Positions 7,333 to 15,853 of a stretch of DNA of 25,935 nt are shown here, in pieces (positions within the stretch are counted from its first letter, which is position 1; each line of letters starts with the position of its first letter). The stretch comes from Desulfobulbus sp. (GTDB lineage Bacteria; Desulfobacterota; Desulfobulbia; Desulfobulbales; Desulfobulbaceae), in the NCBI GenBank assembly GCA_028684915.1, contig JAQUEZ010000047.1, positions 10,930-36,864 on the forward strand, written 5' to 3'. The notes beneath the pieces are model-generated. The model ran no database searches. It saw only the letters and a program-made list of their open reading frames with translations, and was not told where the DNA came from. The position numbers and the translations under genes were made by a program.

Positions 7333-8889
7333 TTAGAAGTATGCCTCAAATGTCAAGTAGACCTGGTTGGCGCTTTCAACCGGGTTAATTCCCAGGGCCC
7401 GCAGTTGTTCTTTTTCGCTGTCTAAATCATAAGGTTTCATGTTCCAGTCAAATCCGCCGGCATAATCGTAATCATAGTACTGCCAGCCAAGTCGAATGAA
7501 GGTTTTTGCATATTTGGATATAGCCTCGCCAGTAGGTAGATCATAAATTAAATACAATTCATAAGCGCTACCACGGGTGGCCAGTTTAGACATATATAGG
7601 TCATCATGACCTGGGGAGAACGAAACCCAGTATTGCGACCCGTAGTTGTATTCAGCACCCAGTTTTAATCCTAGGTTGTCAATATCATAGCGAATACCTG
7701 TGTAAATGGAGTAGCCGTTTTCGCTGCCGGTGTTGGTGCCGCTAGTTCCGGTGAGATACATTTTGTAGTAATCATTAAACATGCCGTTGCTATTGGGATC
7801 TGTGCGACTCCATCCACCACCAATGAAATAGTTCAGGTTTTCCACCTTATCCATGTAAATTCCAGTGGTGTGGTAGATATTTCCCAAGTTGGCCTGATTG
7901 CCGTACACCGACGGTGCGCCATAATTGACCAGATCACTGGAAAATGAAGGATAATTGAAGAGATTAAATGCCCCAAAAGACTGAATGTTGAGGAAACGGG
8001 GGCCTTGCTGCATGACATCCCAACTTAAACCGGCAAAATCGGTATCATCAATTGTTGGGCCCGTGTCTTCGGTGGCTAACCCATTTTCAAATCCTCGGCC
8101 GTAACAAAACCGTATGCGTCCGGTTCCCAGTGCATCATTGCCCCAATCGTAGGCATACCCGAGTGAAATTCCGTCAAACGGATAATCCATGTATTCAACT
8201 GGTGTAGCCATGCGTTCATCGGTACCCATGCGAAGTTGAGCAGGGGGACCGTCAGAGGTAGGACGTCGGCCAATAGAGAACCAGACAGGTGCTCCACCTA
8301 TATTGGTCCAGTTGACATAAGCTCGATCTACATAAAGAGCACTGTCGCTAGGTGTTCGGGTGGTATTCCCGTCAAAAATAGGCATCCCACCGCCAAGACC
8401 ATCGGGCGTATCTTGCATGCCCCATGCTTTATACATGGCAAGTCGGCCTTTAAATTCGAGATTTTCGGTGGCTTTTACCCTCATGTTTAGGCGAAAGCGG
8501 TTTGTGAAAATGGTGTCATTTTCCTGATCACCAACAGCAGTGCCCCAGGTCCCATCATTATTCATGCCAAAGCGATCACCGGCGCCAAATACATTGCTCG
8601 CGTTGTAATAATCCCCACGCGCCCGAAAATCGCCACTGAACTGGAAGCGGGCAGCAAGATCCCAGGAGTCGGATTTCTCATCAAGCAGGTCATCAATATC
8701 CTCGACCTTGTCGCCATACTCGGTGATGGTTTCGTTTTGCTGGGCCATCTGCGCTTTCAGCTCGTCAAGCTGGCGGGAAAGCTCGTCTATTTTTTTCTCA
8801 AGGTCTGCATTGTGCCCGCCACCGGCAGCTGCGATAGTTGGCAGAATCATCAATCCAGCCAAAGCCAGCATGGAAAATCGTTTAACCAT
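7333..8889 (-). CDS. Outer-membrane porin-like beta-barrel protein (DUF3373 type)
   Basis: 518 residues. A signal peptide (MVKRFSMLALAGLMILPTIAAA, cut near residue 22) is followed by a coiled coil of heptads (about residues 29-70, LEKKIDELSRQLDELKAQM). The rest is rich in aromatic residues and short alternating beta segments, ending in Tyr-Phe as outer-membrane barrels do. The N-terminal coiled coil plus barrel resembles the DUF3373 family of Desulfobacterota porins. The coiled coil may trimerise or anchor to peptidoglycan; transported solutes are unknown. GGAGGAG lies close before the ATG. It appears to be a single-gene transcription unit: promoter candidate at 9007-9035 and strong terminator at 7269-7304. 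Confidence 0.82.
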   Translation of the reverse strand: MVKRFSMLALAGLMILPTIAAAGGGHNADLEKKIDELSRQLDELKAQMAQQNETITEYGDKVEDIDDLLDEKSDSWDLAARFQFSGDFRARGDYYNASNVFGAGDRFGMNNDGTWGTAVGDQENDTIFTNRFRLNMRVKATENLEFKGRLAMYKAWGMQDTPDGLGGGMPIFDGNTTRTPSDSALYVDRAYVNWTNIGGAPVWFSIGRRPTSDGPPAQLRMGTDERMATPVEYMDYPFDGISLGYAYDWGNDALGTGRIRFCYGRGFENGLATEDTGPTIDDTDFAGLSWDVMQQGPRFLNIQSFGAFNLFNYPSFSSDLVNYGAPSVYGNQANLGNIYHTTGIYMDKVENLNYFIGGGWSRTDPNSNGMFNDYYKMYLTGTSGTNTGSENGYSIYTGIRYDIDNLGLKLGAEYNYGSQYWVSFSPGHDDLYMSKLATRGSAYELYLIYDLPTGEAISKYAKTFIRLGWQYYDYDYAGGFDWNMKPYDLDSEKEQLRALGINPVESANQVYLTFEAYF

Positions 8890-9006
8890 GGGTCTCCTCC
8901 TTTTGGTTAATCCCCACTCCCGTTATCGTACAACTGTGTATTCAGCACTTATGAAAAAAATTAAACGACTCTTGTAACAATGAATCACAGTCTCAATCAT
9001 AAGGTG

Positions 9007-9035
9007 ACAGTATCGTGTCTTTTTTTGAATGTCAA
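9007..9035 (-). promoter_or_regulatory. Candidate sigma-70 promoter for the porin gene
   Basis: On the minus strand a consensus TTGACA (9035-9030) is followed after 17 bases by TACTGT (9012-9007). The predicted leader to the ATG at 8889 is about 110 nt. The remainder of 8890-9127 holds only this and the hairpin after clpA. Confidence 0.5.
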
Positions 9036-9089
9036 CTAGACTTAGGTCACAAAGTTAAAAAAATTGTACTTAAGGCGGGGGGAAGAGAC

Positions 9090-9117
9090 GCCGCCGGACT
9101 TTGATAAGCCCGGCGGC
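9090..9117 (-). terminator. GC-rich hairpin after clpA, probable terminator
   Basis: An 8-bp stem GCCGCCGG/CCGGCGGC (9090-9097 and 9110-9117) with a 12-base loop starts about 10 bp after the clpA stop. The following minus-strand sequence is only modestly T-rich (GTCTCTTCC), so intrinsic termination would be weaker than at the porin. Confidence 0.55.
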
Positions 9118-9127
9118 AGGGGCGATG

Positions 9128-11401
9128 TTAATGGTAGGCGAAGGTGGTTTTATCGTTTTTACGGCCGATTTTGACCTTGCCACCCTTGGTGAGATGGCCA
9201 AAGAGAATTTCCTCGGTAAGCACATCACCGATTTCTTTCATGATCAGACGACGTAAAGGCCGTGCACCAAAAGCCGGCTCATAGCCCTCTTTGGCCAGCC
9301 AGGATCTGGCTGCAGGACTCAGCGATATCTCCACTTTCTTGCCAGCCAGTTGCTGCTGGAGTTCACCGACCATCTTCTCTACCACCTGTTCAACCGTCTC
9401 CGGACTGAGCGGGGCAAAGGTGATGGTGGCATCCAAGCGGTTGCGGAACTCCGGCGAGAACATATTCTTTATGGCCTTCTGCTCCTTACCCTTGGTGTCG
9501 CCGAGGAAGCCGATGGTCCGTTCGCTCATTTCTCGGGCACCGGCATTGGTGGTCATAATCAGGATCACGTTGCGAAAATCCGCACGTCGACCCGCATTAT
9601 CAGTCAGAGTCGAGTGGTCCATTACCTGTAACAGAATGGAGAAGACATCCGGATGCGCTTTTTCGATCTCGTCGAGTAGGAGCACCGTATAGGGATGCTT
9701 ACGGATGGCATCGGTCAGCAGGCCACCCTGATCAAACCCGACATAACCGGGAGGGGCACCAATTAAGCGTGCCACTGCGTGCTTCTCCATGTACTCGCTC
9801 ATGTCCAAGCGCTCGAAGTTAACCGATAAAGACGCCGCTAACTGCCGTGCTACTTCTGTTTTACCTACACCGGTTGGCCCGGCAAAGAGAAAGGAGCCTG
9901 TGGGCGCCTGGGGGTTGCCCAACCCAGCTCGGGAGCGTTTAACCGCCTTGACCAAGGCGTCGATGGCCTGGTCCTGGCCAAAGATGACCGATTTGAGTTT
10001 GCCATCCAGGAGGAGCAGATCATTCAGGTCTGTTCCCGCTTTACTGTTGACTGGGACTCGGGCAATTTTGGAGACAATCTGCTCAACGTCACGCAGGCCA
10101 ATGGTGCGACCGGTTTTTCCATTGAGGCGGAAAAAGGCGCCCACCTCATCCATGACATCAATGGCCTTGTCCGGGAGGAAGCGATCATTGATGTAGCGTT
10201 GGGCCAGTTCCGCAGTGGCATCGATGGCACTCTTACTGTAGTGGATCTGGTGATGCTCCTCGTACCGTGATTGCAGCCCGCGAAGGATACGGCAGGTATC
10301 GCCCACCGAGGGCTCGTCGATATCGATCTTTTGAAATCGACGAGACAGGGCCCGGTCTTTTTCAATGTGGTTTTTATACTCTTCATAGGTGGTGGAGCCG
10401 ATACAACGGATCGTTCCCGACTGCAGGGCCGGTTTCAGCAGGTTAGAGGCATCCATTGAGCCGCCGCTGGTGGCCCCAGCACCGATAATGGTGTGCATCT
10501 CATCGATAAAAAGAATGGCCTTCTCTTTTTTCTCAATGGCAGTAACCACGTCCTTGAGCCGTTTTTCAAAATCGCCCCGGTACTTGGTTCCAGCCACCAG
10601 CGTGCCGAGATCAAGCATGTAGATCTCCGCATCCTGGAGCAAATCAGGCACCAGTTTCTTCGGATCGGGCTTGGGTTCCTGCCGTGCCACCGTGTCTTCG
10701 TAGATACGCAGGGCCAGGCCTTCAGCCATGGCGGTTTTACCGACCCCGGGTTCACCGACCAACAGCGGATTGTTTTTCTTGCGGCGACAGAGCACTTGCA
10801 TCATCCGCAGCAGTTCATGGTCACGCCCAATCAGAGGGTCAATGGTGCCTTCTGCAGCCCGTTTGGCAAAGTTAACCGTGAACTCATCCAAGGCGTCCGA
10901 GGCTTTGTCCTGCCGTTTTTTCGAGGACTGCTGCTGCCCGGGCGGAGGTTGTCGATAGGGCTCTTTCTGCAGATATTCCGGCAGACCGTGGGAAATGTAT
11001 TCAACCACCTCCATCCGACCGACGCCTTCGCTGCCAAGAAAGTAAACCGCGTGCGAATCGGGCTCGGTGAAAATCGACACCAGGACATCGCCGGTATCGA
11101 CCTGCTTCTTGCCGCAGCTCTGTACGTGGCTTACTGCCCTTTGCAGGACCCGATTAAAGGCAACGGTCTGTGCGGGCTCGCCGTCGAGTTCCTTCATAAT
11201 CGGCATTCCGCTTTCAAAAAAACGTTCCAGGCGCTCCTTGATGTTCTGATTGTTGCCACCGCATTTATCGATGACGTGGCGGGCAAGATCATCGTGCAAC
11301 AACCCATAGAGCATATGCTCAACTGTCACATATTCATGACGGTGGGTCTTTGCTTCTTTGATCGCTTTTATCAGGGCAAGTTCCAGTTCTTTACTCAACA
11401 T
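9128..11401 (-). CDS. clpA: ClpA, ATP-dependent Clp protease ATP-binding subunit
   Basis: AAA+ unfoldase that feeds substrates to ClpP; 757 residues, matching E. coli ClpA (758). The N-terminal double Clp-N repeat (about residues 1-140) binds ClpS. The first AAA module has Walker A GEPGVGKT (216-223) and Walker B ILFIDE near 296-301; the second has Walker A GPTGVGKT (508-515) and Walker B VLLLDE near 573-578. The IGF tripeptide (630-632) is the ClpP-docking loop. The ATG at 11401 has a GAGGAAA nine bases upstream. clpS lies 79 bp upstream on the same strand, so the two are probably one transcript giving the N-end-rule degradation machine; clpP is not in the window. Confidence 0.97.
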   Translation of the reverse strand: MLSKELELALIKAIKEAKTHRHEYVTVEHMLYGLLHDDLARHVIDKCGGNNQNIKERLERFFESGMPIMKELDGEPAQTVAFNRVLQRAVSHVQSCGKKQVDTGDVLVSIFTEPDSHAVYFLGSEGVGRMEVVEYISHGLPEYLQKEPYRQPPPGQQQSSKKRQDKASDALDEFTVNFAKRAAEGTIDPLIGRDHELLRMMQVLCRRKKNNPLLVGEPGVGKTAMAEGLALRIYEDTVARQEPKPDPKKLVPDLLQDAEIYMLDLGTLVAGTKYRGDFEKRLKDVVTAIEKKEKAILFIDEMHTIIGAGATSGGSMDASNLLKPALQSGTIRCIGSTTYEEYKNHIEKDRALSRRFQKIDIDEPSVGDTCRILRGLQSRYEEHHQIHYSKSAIDATAELAQRYINDRFLPDKAIDVMDEVGAFFRLNGKTGRTIGLRDVEQIVSKIARVPVNSKAGTDLNDLLLLDGKLKSVIFGQDQAIDALVKAVKRSRAGLGNPQAPTGSFLFAGPTGVGKTEVARQLAASLSVNFERLDMSEYMEKHAVARLIGAPPGYVGFDQGGLLTDAIRKHPYTVLLLDEIEKAHPDVFSILLQVMDHSTLTDNAGRRADFRNVILIMTTNAGAREMSERTIGFLGDTKGKEQKAIKNMFSPEFRNRLDATITFAPLSPETVEQVVEKMVGELQQQLAGKKVEISLSPAARSWLAKEGYEPAFGARPLRRLIMKEIGDVLTEEILFGHLTKGGKVKIGRKNDKTTFAYH

Positions 11402-11480
11402 AGTGTATTTCCTCGTCGGGGACTCAGGTTCCCCTTAGATCTTCGGATACCGTGATACCCGTCTAGCTGTACTGCCTGTG

Positions 11481-11798
11481 TTAACAATCCTTTTCCAAGG
11501 AACAGCGAAGGGGAAATTGATACTGCTTAGCTATCTGGTCCACCATTGCCACTTTGGTTTCGGCAATTTCCCGGGTGTAGATACCTGCAATGCCAACGCC
11601 CTGATGGTGCACATTGAGCATTATAAGCGTGGCTTCATCGGTGGTTTTTTGAAAGACCGTCTGCAGAACCATCACCACAAAATCCATAGTGGTGTAATCG
11701 TCATTATGCAGAAGGACCTTGTACAGCGGCGGTTCCTGAAGGGCTTCCCGGTCGCTGCTTTCAATTTTTTCTTGAACAATTGAATCTTCTTTTGCCAT
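11481..11798 (-). CDS. clpS: ClpS, N-degron adaptor of ClpA
   Basis: A 105-residue adaptor that binds proteins with N-terminal Leu, Phe, Tyr or Trp and delivers them to ClpAP. Residues Asn32-Asp33-Asp34 ([13 protein letters not shown]), His64/His65 (LNVHHQG) and the [12 protein letters not shown] helix are the family's recognition features. The N-terminal 20 residues are charged and presumably flexible, as needed to engage the ClpA pore. The ATG at 11798 is chosen; a TTG four codons upstream (11810) is possible, and neither has an ideal ribosome site (AGAGG lies only one base before the ATG). It precedes clpA by 79 bp. A candidate promoter lies at 11943-11970 and an inverted repeat in the leader at 11842-11873. 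Confidence 0.95.
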   Translation of the reverse strand: MAKEDSIVQEKIESSDREALQEPPLYKVLLHNDDYTTMDFVVMVLQTVFQKTTDEATLIMLNVHHQGVGIAGIYTREIAETKVAMVDQIAKQYQFPLRCSLEKDC

Positions 11799-11841
11799 GC
11801 CTCTGCTCAATAGGGACTACACGTAAGTCTTTGGAGTCTAT

Positions 11842-11873
11842 CTTCTTCAAGAATATATGGATTTTTGAAGAAG
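11842..11873. repeat. 9-bp inverted repeat in the clpS leader
   Basis: CTTCTTCAA (11842-11850) and TTGAAGAAG (11865-11873) flank 14 bases that on the minus strand contain a TATATT resembling a -10 box. It lies about 45-75 bases before the clpS start and could be an operator or RNA hairpin; there is no U-tract after it. Confidence 0.5.
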
Positions 11874-11942
11874 CGTAAGGGAATATCTTGAAAATCGGGT
11901 GGGTTGGGCGAATTGTCCTCCCAAAATTTTGTTCATGCCAGT

Positions 11943-11970
11943 ATTTTAATGCCCGTCGGTGATTTTGCAA
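11943..11970 (-). promoter_or_regulatory. Candidate promoter for clpS-clpA
   Basis: On the minus strand TTGCAA (11970-11965), 16 bases, then TAAAAT (11948-11943), between the holA stop and clpS. The leader to clpS would be about 140 nt and include the inverted repeat at 11842-11873. Confidence 0.35.
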
Positions 11971-11989
11971 GGTCGGGAGGAAAGGGCCG

Positions 11990-13354
11990 TTACTCTTTTG
12001 TGGTTGGCCGAGAAAACATGGAGAGCAGCAGATGTTGGAGAATGGTCTCCGCGGCAACAGGAGAGCCTTTAAGGCGCAACTCAGCCCGGAGGAGGAGCTG
12101 CAGCCAGCCGGTCAGCGTTGCCAGGGAAAAGGTTGTCGCTGTTTTGAACTGCATGTACAGAGCAAAAGGGTGACCACCGAGCTCCTTTTTCCACTGTTCT
12201 TTTTCTTTTAACCTCGGCAAACAGGTGTTTTGAAAGGCTGCCGCCGACATGGAGGCCTGAAACCCGACTTCAGGTTGCTCGAGCAAGGCTCTGAACACCA
12301 GCAGATTGCGGACATAGTTACGTAGGGTGGCGACCACGGCTAGGGGATGGATGCCGTTTTCCTGAAGTCGTTCACCTATGGCCATGGCCTGTGCAAGGTT
12401 TCCGCTCGAAAGAGCCCCGGTCAGTTCAAACAGGGCTTCCTGGCGGGTTCGACCGACAAGCAAATCAATGTCGCCACGGGTGATCTGACGTCTCTCTCCG
12501 ACATAGGCCATCACCTTGCGCAGTTCCATGACCACGGCCACCGGATGGAATCCGACCCGGTCAAAAAGCAGATCCGTCAACCCGGGTGCAAGACTTTTGC
12601 CCTGTTCGGCAAGCGTTTGCTGCACCAATTCTAAGAGTACCGACTTTTGCGCTTTTTGCGCCTTGGAGCCCGCTCCGGCTTCAACGCTCAGGTCAAGAAT
12701 GGAGTACTCTTCCTTGAACTGTTTGAAGAGTTTTTTCCGCTTATCAACCTCCTCGGCCAAAAGGATAAGAAAGTTGGCCGGAGGCAACCCGATTTTGAGT
12801 GCGGCCATAAGGGACTCTGCCGGATCGGTTGCGGCAGCCCCACCGGATTGCCCCTGTTCGGAGGCCAACAGCGCCTTGGTCCAGCTGAGATCTCCACTGG
12901 GTTTGGCAAAACCAAAGCACTGCTGCCATTCTCCCTCGCCCATGGCCTGTAAGTCGTTGTCTGTGGAGGACGCTAGTCCGCCGCTTTCAATAAAGGCGCG
13001 AAGAGCACGGGATGCCTGCTCGGGTTTTCCTGCCGTCTGAGCTTTTTGCGCCCGGTCCCAAATACTCTTGGCAACCTGTTTGGAATGAAACAGGCGGGTG
13101 TCGATAACCCGGTAGAGCTGTCTGCCCGGCAGCAGGCTGTATCCGCGGAGTTTCGCCAGGGTGGTGGCGTTGTCTTCGCGGTCGCCGTCGATGGCATTGA
13201 CCGTGCCGCCGGTGGTCTTCAGCAGTACCTTTTCCAGTTGGTCCGCCGCATTCCTACACAAATACCGCTCGCCAAAGAGTAGATACACCTGTGATGGGGT
13301 TGTTCCTGCCCGAGCGAGTAACTCGGGCAGGTTTTCACGGGTGTAAAGCGGCAT
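11990..13354 (-). CDS. holA: DNA polymerase III subunit delta, enlarged
   Basis: Clamp-loader delta subunit, which opens the beta sliding clamp. The N-terminal domain (QVYLLFGERYLCRNAADQLEKVL, residues 22-44), the middle PPANFLILLAEEVDKRKKLFKQFKE (191-214) and the C-terminal helical part (RDAL-like TRQEALFELTGALSSGN, NGIHPLAVVATLRNYVRNLL) follow the HolA pattern. At 454 residues it is about 110 longer than E. coli HolA; the excess is mostly one insertion between about residues 91 and 185, rich in Ala, Gln, Gly and Ser with a WQQCFGFA core. The ATG at 13354 has GAGG ten bases upstream, within the end of the preceding gene, whose stop is 6 bp away, so the two are surely co-transcribed. The family call is by pattern and less certain than for the other housekeeping genes. 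Confidence 0.82.
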   Translation of the reverse strand: MPLYTRENLPELLARAGTTPSQVYLLFGERYLCRNAADQLEKVLLKTTGGTVNAIDGDREDNATTLAKLRGYSLLPGRQLYRVIDTRLFHSKQVAKSIWDRAQKAQTAGKPEQASRALRAFIESGGLASSTDNDLQAMGEGEWQQCFGFAKPSGDLSWTKALLASEQGQSGGAAATDPAESLMAALKIGLPPANFLILLAEEVDKRKKLFKQFKEEYSILDLSVEAGAGSKAQKAQKSVLLELVQQTLAEQGKSLAPGLTDLLFDRVGFHPVAVVMELRKVMAYVGERRQITRGDIDLLVGRTRQEALFELTGALSSGNLAQAMAIGERLQENGIHPLAVVATLRNYVRNLLVFRALLEQPEVGFQASMSAAAFQNTCLPRLKEKEQWKKELGGHPFALYMQFKTATTFSLATLTGWLQLLLRAELRLKGSPVAAETILQHLLLSMFSRPTTKE

Positions 13355-13360
13355 AGCGGA

Positions 13361-15832
13361 TTATCCTCTGTTTCTCTCAAAGAGATCTTTCTTGGGTGCC
13401 TTGCCTGTTGCCTGCTGCTCCTCATCGAGGATTTTGTGGAGGATGGCGGTCAGCGATCCGGGGAGGAGATAGTCCTGTCCCCGTTCACCGTGGAAGATGG
13501 ATGCCGACTGCTGGGTCACATTTTTCCAGGTAATTGAGGAATTGTTACTGGCAATGATCTCGAAAAACATCTTGTTGTAGGGGTCGTTGATCATCGCCAA
13601 ACCAGTGCCGATGGTCGCCAGAATATCCACCGAAGAGGCGAACAGCCTGGTCAGGGTCGTGTAGACCTTGACGCCGCCGCAGGAACCAAGGCTTAAGAAG
13701 CGCTGTTTGCTGCGAAGATCGTATTCGCTGACCTGGTTTTCCTCAATCAATTTGGTCAGCGGCTCGATGATCTGCTCGGAGCGCCAGTAGCTGTGCCCGC
13801 GTTGGGCAAGCATTTCATCGCCCGAGCGGACAAAACGTCGCAGCATTTCCATCTGATTTTCCAGGTCAGAGTAGACGAACTGGGTGTGCACGATCTGGAT
13901 ACCGTTGATCTGCTTGGTGAAGGCTACTGCAAAGTGACGGTTGCGCATGGCCTGGAACAGCGGCGATAAACCGGAACCGAGATAGCGTTGGGTCTCCGCC
14001 CGGAAAGCAGCGGTCATGGGCGGGATGGAATATTGCTCGGAAACAACCATTCGGTAGCCGTTGTTGAGCAGCATGTTGGCATTGGAGGCAAAGGATTGGC
14101 GACCATCATCATCGGGATGATACATCGACACCGATCCCAGGCGACCATCTTGCTTCCACTGGGCAAAGGGCGTGATCTGGTACCTCTCCAGGTTCACCGC
14201 ACCATGGCGGACGATCATGCGGCTGATTAGTATTCGGTCTGACTGGCCGAGCAGTTCCGGATAGGTTTGCAGGTAGTACTGGAGAATGACATTGATCAGC
14301 TTGGAGAAGGCGGCATTTTCAGCATCGCTCTGTTCGGCCATCAGGCTGATCAAAAACGTTCTTGCTTCCGGTGAGAGTACCTTGAGCAGGTGACTGAAGG
14401 TGGCGGAAAACAGAAGAATCGAATCCTCGTCTTGCAGGGCCGAGGAAGCCACCAATTGGAGGATTGCCTTCTGTTTATAGGGATCAGCGGGGAAGAACTC
14501 CGTCAGTTTGCCTTTCTGGGCACAACTGGAGATAAAGTCGGAGATGAATTGATTCCCTGGATCAATGGCTTTGAGAAAGTTGAGCAGATCCCCCTGGTAG
14601 CGGCTGTTGATCCGGGCCAGCAGGACCGGCACCATGATTTCACGAAACGAGGAGTCGTAGAGTTCGCTTCCCTGTGCCATGATGGCGTAGGCATTGGCCA
14701 CGGAGAAATCTCGGGCCGTCTGTACCCGAGCCGCTGCGGTTGCCCGTCTGAGCAGTGCCACGGCACCGCCTTTCCCTGCATTGCTCATGCTGCCGAACTG
14801 AGCTCTTACCGAGGGCTGCAGTTCATCGTATTTGGCCTGCAATTGTTGTATGGACCAGCTGTTGAGGGTGCCGTCGGAGATCTCGTACCCGTTATGGTCG
14901 GTCACTGCATGTAGATTGTTAATTTTCCATAATAACTCGGTGCCGCCATCATAAAGTGCCTGCAGCAGGATACCTTTTTGGCGGGGATCAAGTTTTTCAT
15001 ACTGCGCCTCCTGGATATTGGTCGGGAGGGCAAAGTAGCTGACCAGCCAATCCCAGGCTTCACGGGCGCTGATGGATTTGTTGGTAAAGAGGCAACGGGC
15101 GTTCCATGCATCGTCCTGGTACAGTTTCAACAGCAGTTCGAGGCCGTCGAGCATGGTCTCGGTATTCATGGAGGAGATCTTGGCATAGCTCTCCGCAGCT
15201 TTTGCCTGGTTGTTCCGCAGGCGCATCACCGAAGACAGCCCTTTGAGGGCCACGTCGACCCGCATACCCTTGACCAGAAAAAAAGCCTGTGCTGCCCGGG
15301 CATTGGGGCTGCTCATATTGTTGAGCATGGGGAGGATTCCCAGCGCCTGCTTGGCAGTGACGCCCTGCACGCCGGCAAAGGCGCGGAATGCTCGTCCGGC
15401 ATCAAATTCCATCTGCTTCACCGTATCAAGGGCGGTGACGCCACTTTGGATATCCATGGAGCTGAGTCCGGCCAGGGCCTCAAAGGTGAGTACCTGCTCA
15501 AAGGTGAACCGTTCCTGATTTAGGCGATCGATCATCTTTTTAGCGTAATCGAAGTTTACGCCCGGTAAACCGCAGATCTTGCGCAGGATACGTTGGGCGT
15601 TATAGTTCATCCTCGGGATGGCCGTTTTCCCGTATTCAATTTGTTGGCTGGTCAGGCCAGGAATATTTTGGTATAGGCCCACGGTTTGTTGCACGCTGGC
15701 CGCACCCGGCTGATACGTGGCACTCCAGACCGGTGGCGTCAAAAGTACCAAGGGCAGAAGCAGCAGGAGAAAGAACCGTACAGGGCGAACATTGCGCCGG
15801 GTGGTCTGACAAAGGGGAGTAGGGGTGTGCAT
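13361..15832 (-). CDS. Exported protein of unknown function with helical repeats and a possible caspase-like C-terminal domain
   Basis: 823 residues, not matched to a named family. An Arg-rich N-terminus and a long Leu-rich core (residues 20-38, ending VWSA) make a signal peptide, so it is probably periplasmic or outer-membrane associated. Residues 58-250 hold about six imperfect tandem units of 30-35 residues, each starting with a G-hydrophobic pair (GLTS, GLPG, GLSS, GVQG, GMRV, then SMNT) followed by two likely helices. Near the C-terminus, RGHSYW (His680) and, after 37 intervening residues, a hydrophobic strand ending FLSLGSCGG (Cys718) resemble the HG...SC dyad of clan CD peptidases; the later ATIGTG and MINDP segments are also reminiscent of that fold. 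Catalysis is inference. No strong ribosome site precedes the ATG. It lies 6 bp before holA and is divergent from the EamA gene 21 bp away. Confidence 0.75.
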   Translation of the reverse strand: MHTPTPLCQTTRRNVRPVRFFLLLLLPLVLLTPPVWSATYQPGAASVQQTVGLYQNIPGLTSQQIEYGKTAIPRMNYNAQRILRKICGLPGVNFDYAKKMIDRLNQERFTFEQVLTFEALAGLSSMDIQSGVTALDTVKQMEFDAGRAFRAFAGVQGVTAKQALGILPMLNNMSSPNARAAQAFFLVKGMRVDVALKGLSSVMRLRNNQAKAAESYAKISSMNTETMLDGLELLLKLYQDDAWNARCLFTNKSISAREAWDWLVSYFALPTNIQEAQYEKLDPRQKGILLQALYDGGTELLWKINNLHAVTDHNGYEISDGTLNSWSIQQLQAKYDELQPSVRAQFGSMSNAGKGGAVALLRRATAAARVQTARDFSVANAYAIMAQGSELYDSSFREIMVPVLLARINSRYQGDLLNFLKAIDPGNQFISDFISSCAQKGKLTEFFPADPYKQKAILQLVASSALQDEDSILLFSATFSHLLKVLSPEARTFLISLMAEQSDAENAAFSKLINVILQYYLQTYPELLGQSDRILISRMIVRHGAVNLERYQITPFAQWKQDGRLGSVSMYHPDDDGRQSFASNANMLLNNGYRMVVSEQYSIPPMTAAFRAETQRYLGSGLSPLFQAMRNRHFAVAFTKQINGIQIVHTQFVYSDLENQMEMLRRFVRSGDEMLAQRGHSYWRSEQIIEPLTKLIEENQVSEYDLRSKQRFLSLGSCGGVKVYTTLTRLFASSVDILATIGTGLAMINDPYNKMFFEIIASNNSSITWKNVTQQSASIFHGERGQDYLLPGSLTAILHKILDEEQQATGKAPKKDLFERNRG

Positions 15833-15853
15833 GGCGTTCAGAAGAGTGAGTTA

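Noticed and set aside
8971..8990. CRP/FNR-like dyad (TGTAAC...ATCACA) upstream of the porin
   Set aside because: The half-sites are imperfect and spaced by seven rather than six bases; not enough to call a site.
10493..11455. Plus-strand open frame of 320 codons
   Set aside because: It is antisense to clpA, whose AAA+ motifs are complete in the opposite strand; no known domain is visible in it.
15686..15853. N-terminal extension of the EamA transporter by 56 residues
   Set aside because: The extension is polar, lies antisense to the signal-peptide region of the 823-residue protein, and the membrane segments start only after the ATG at 15854, which has a plausible ribosome site.
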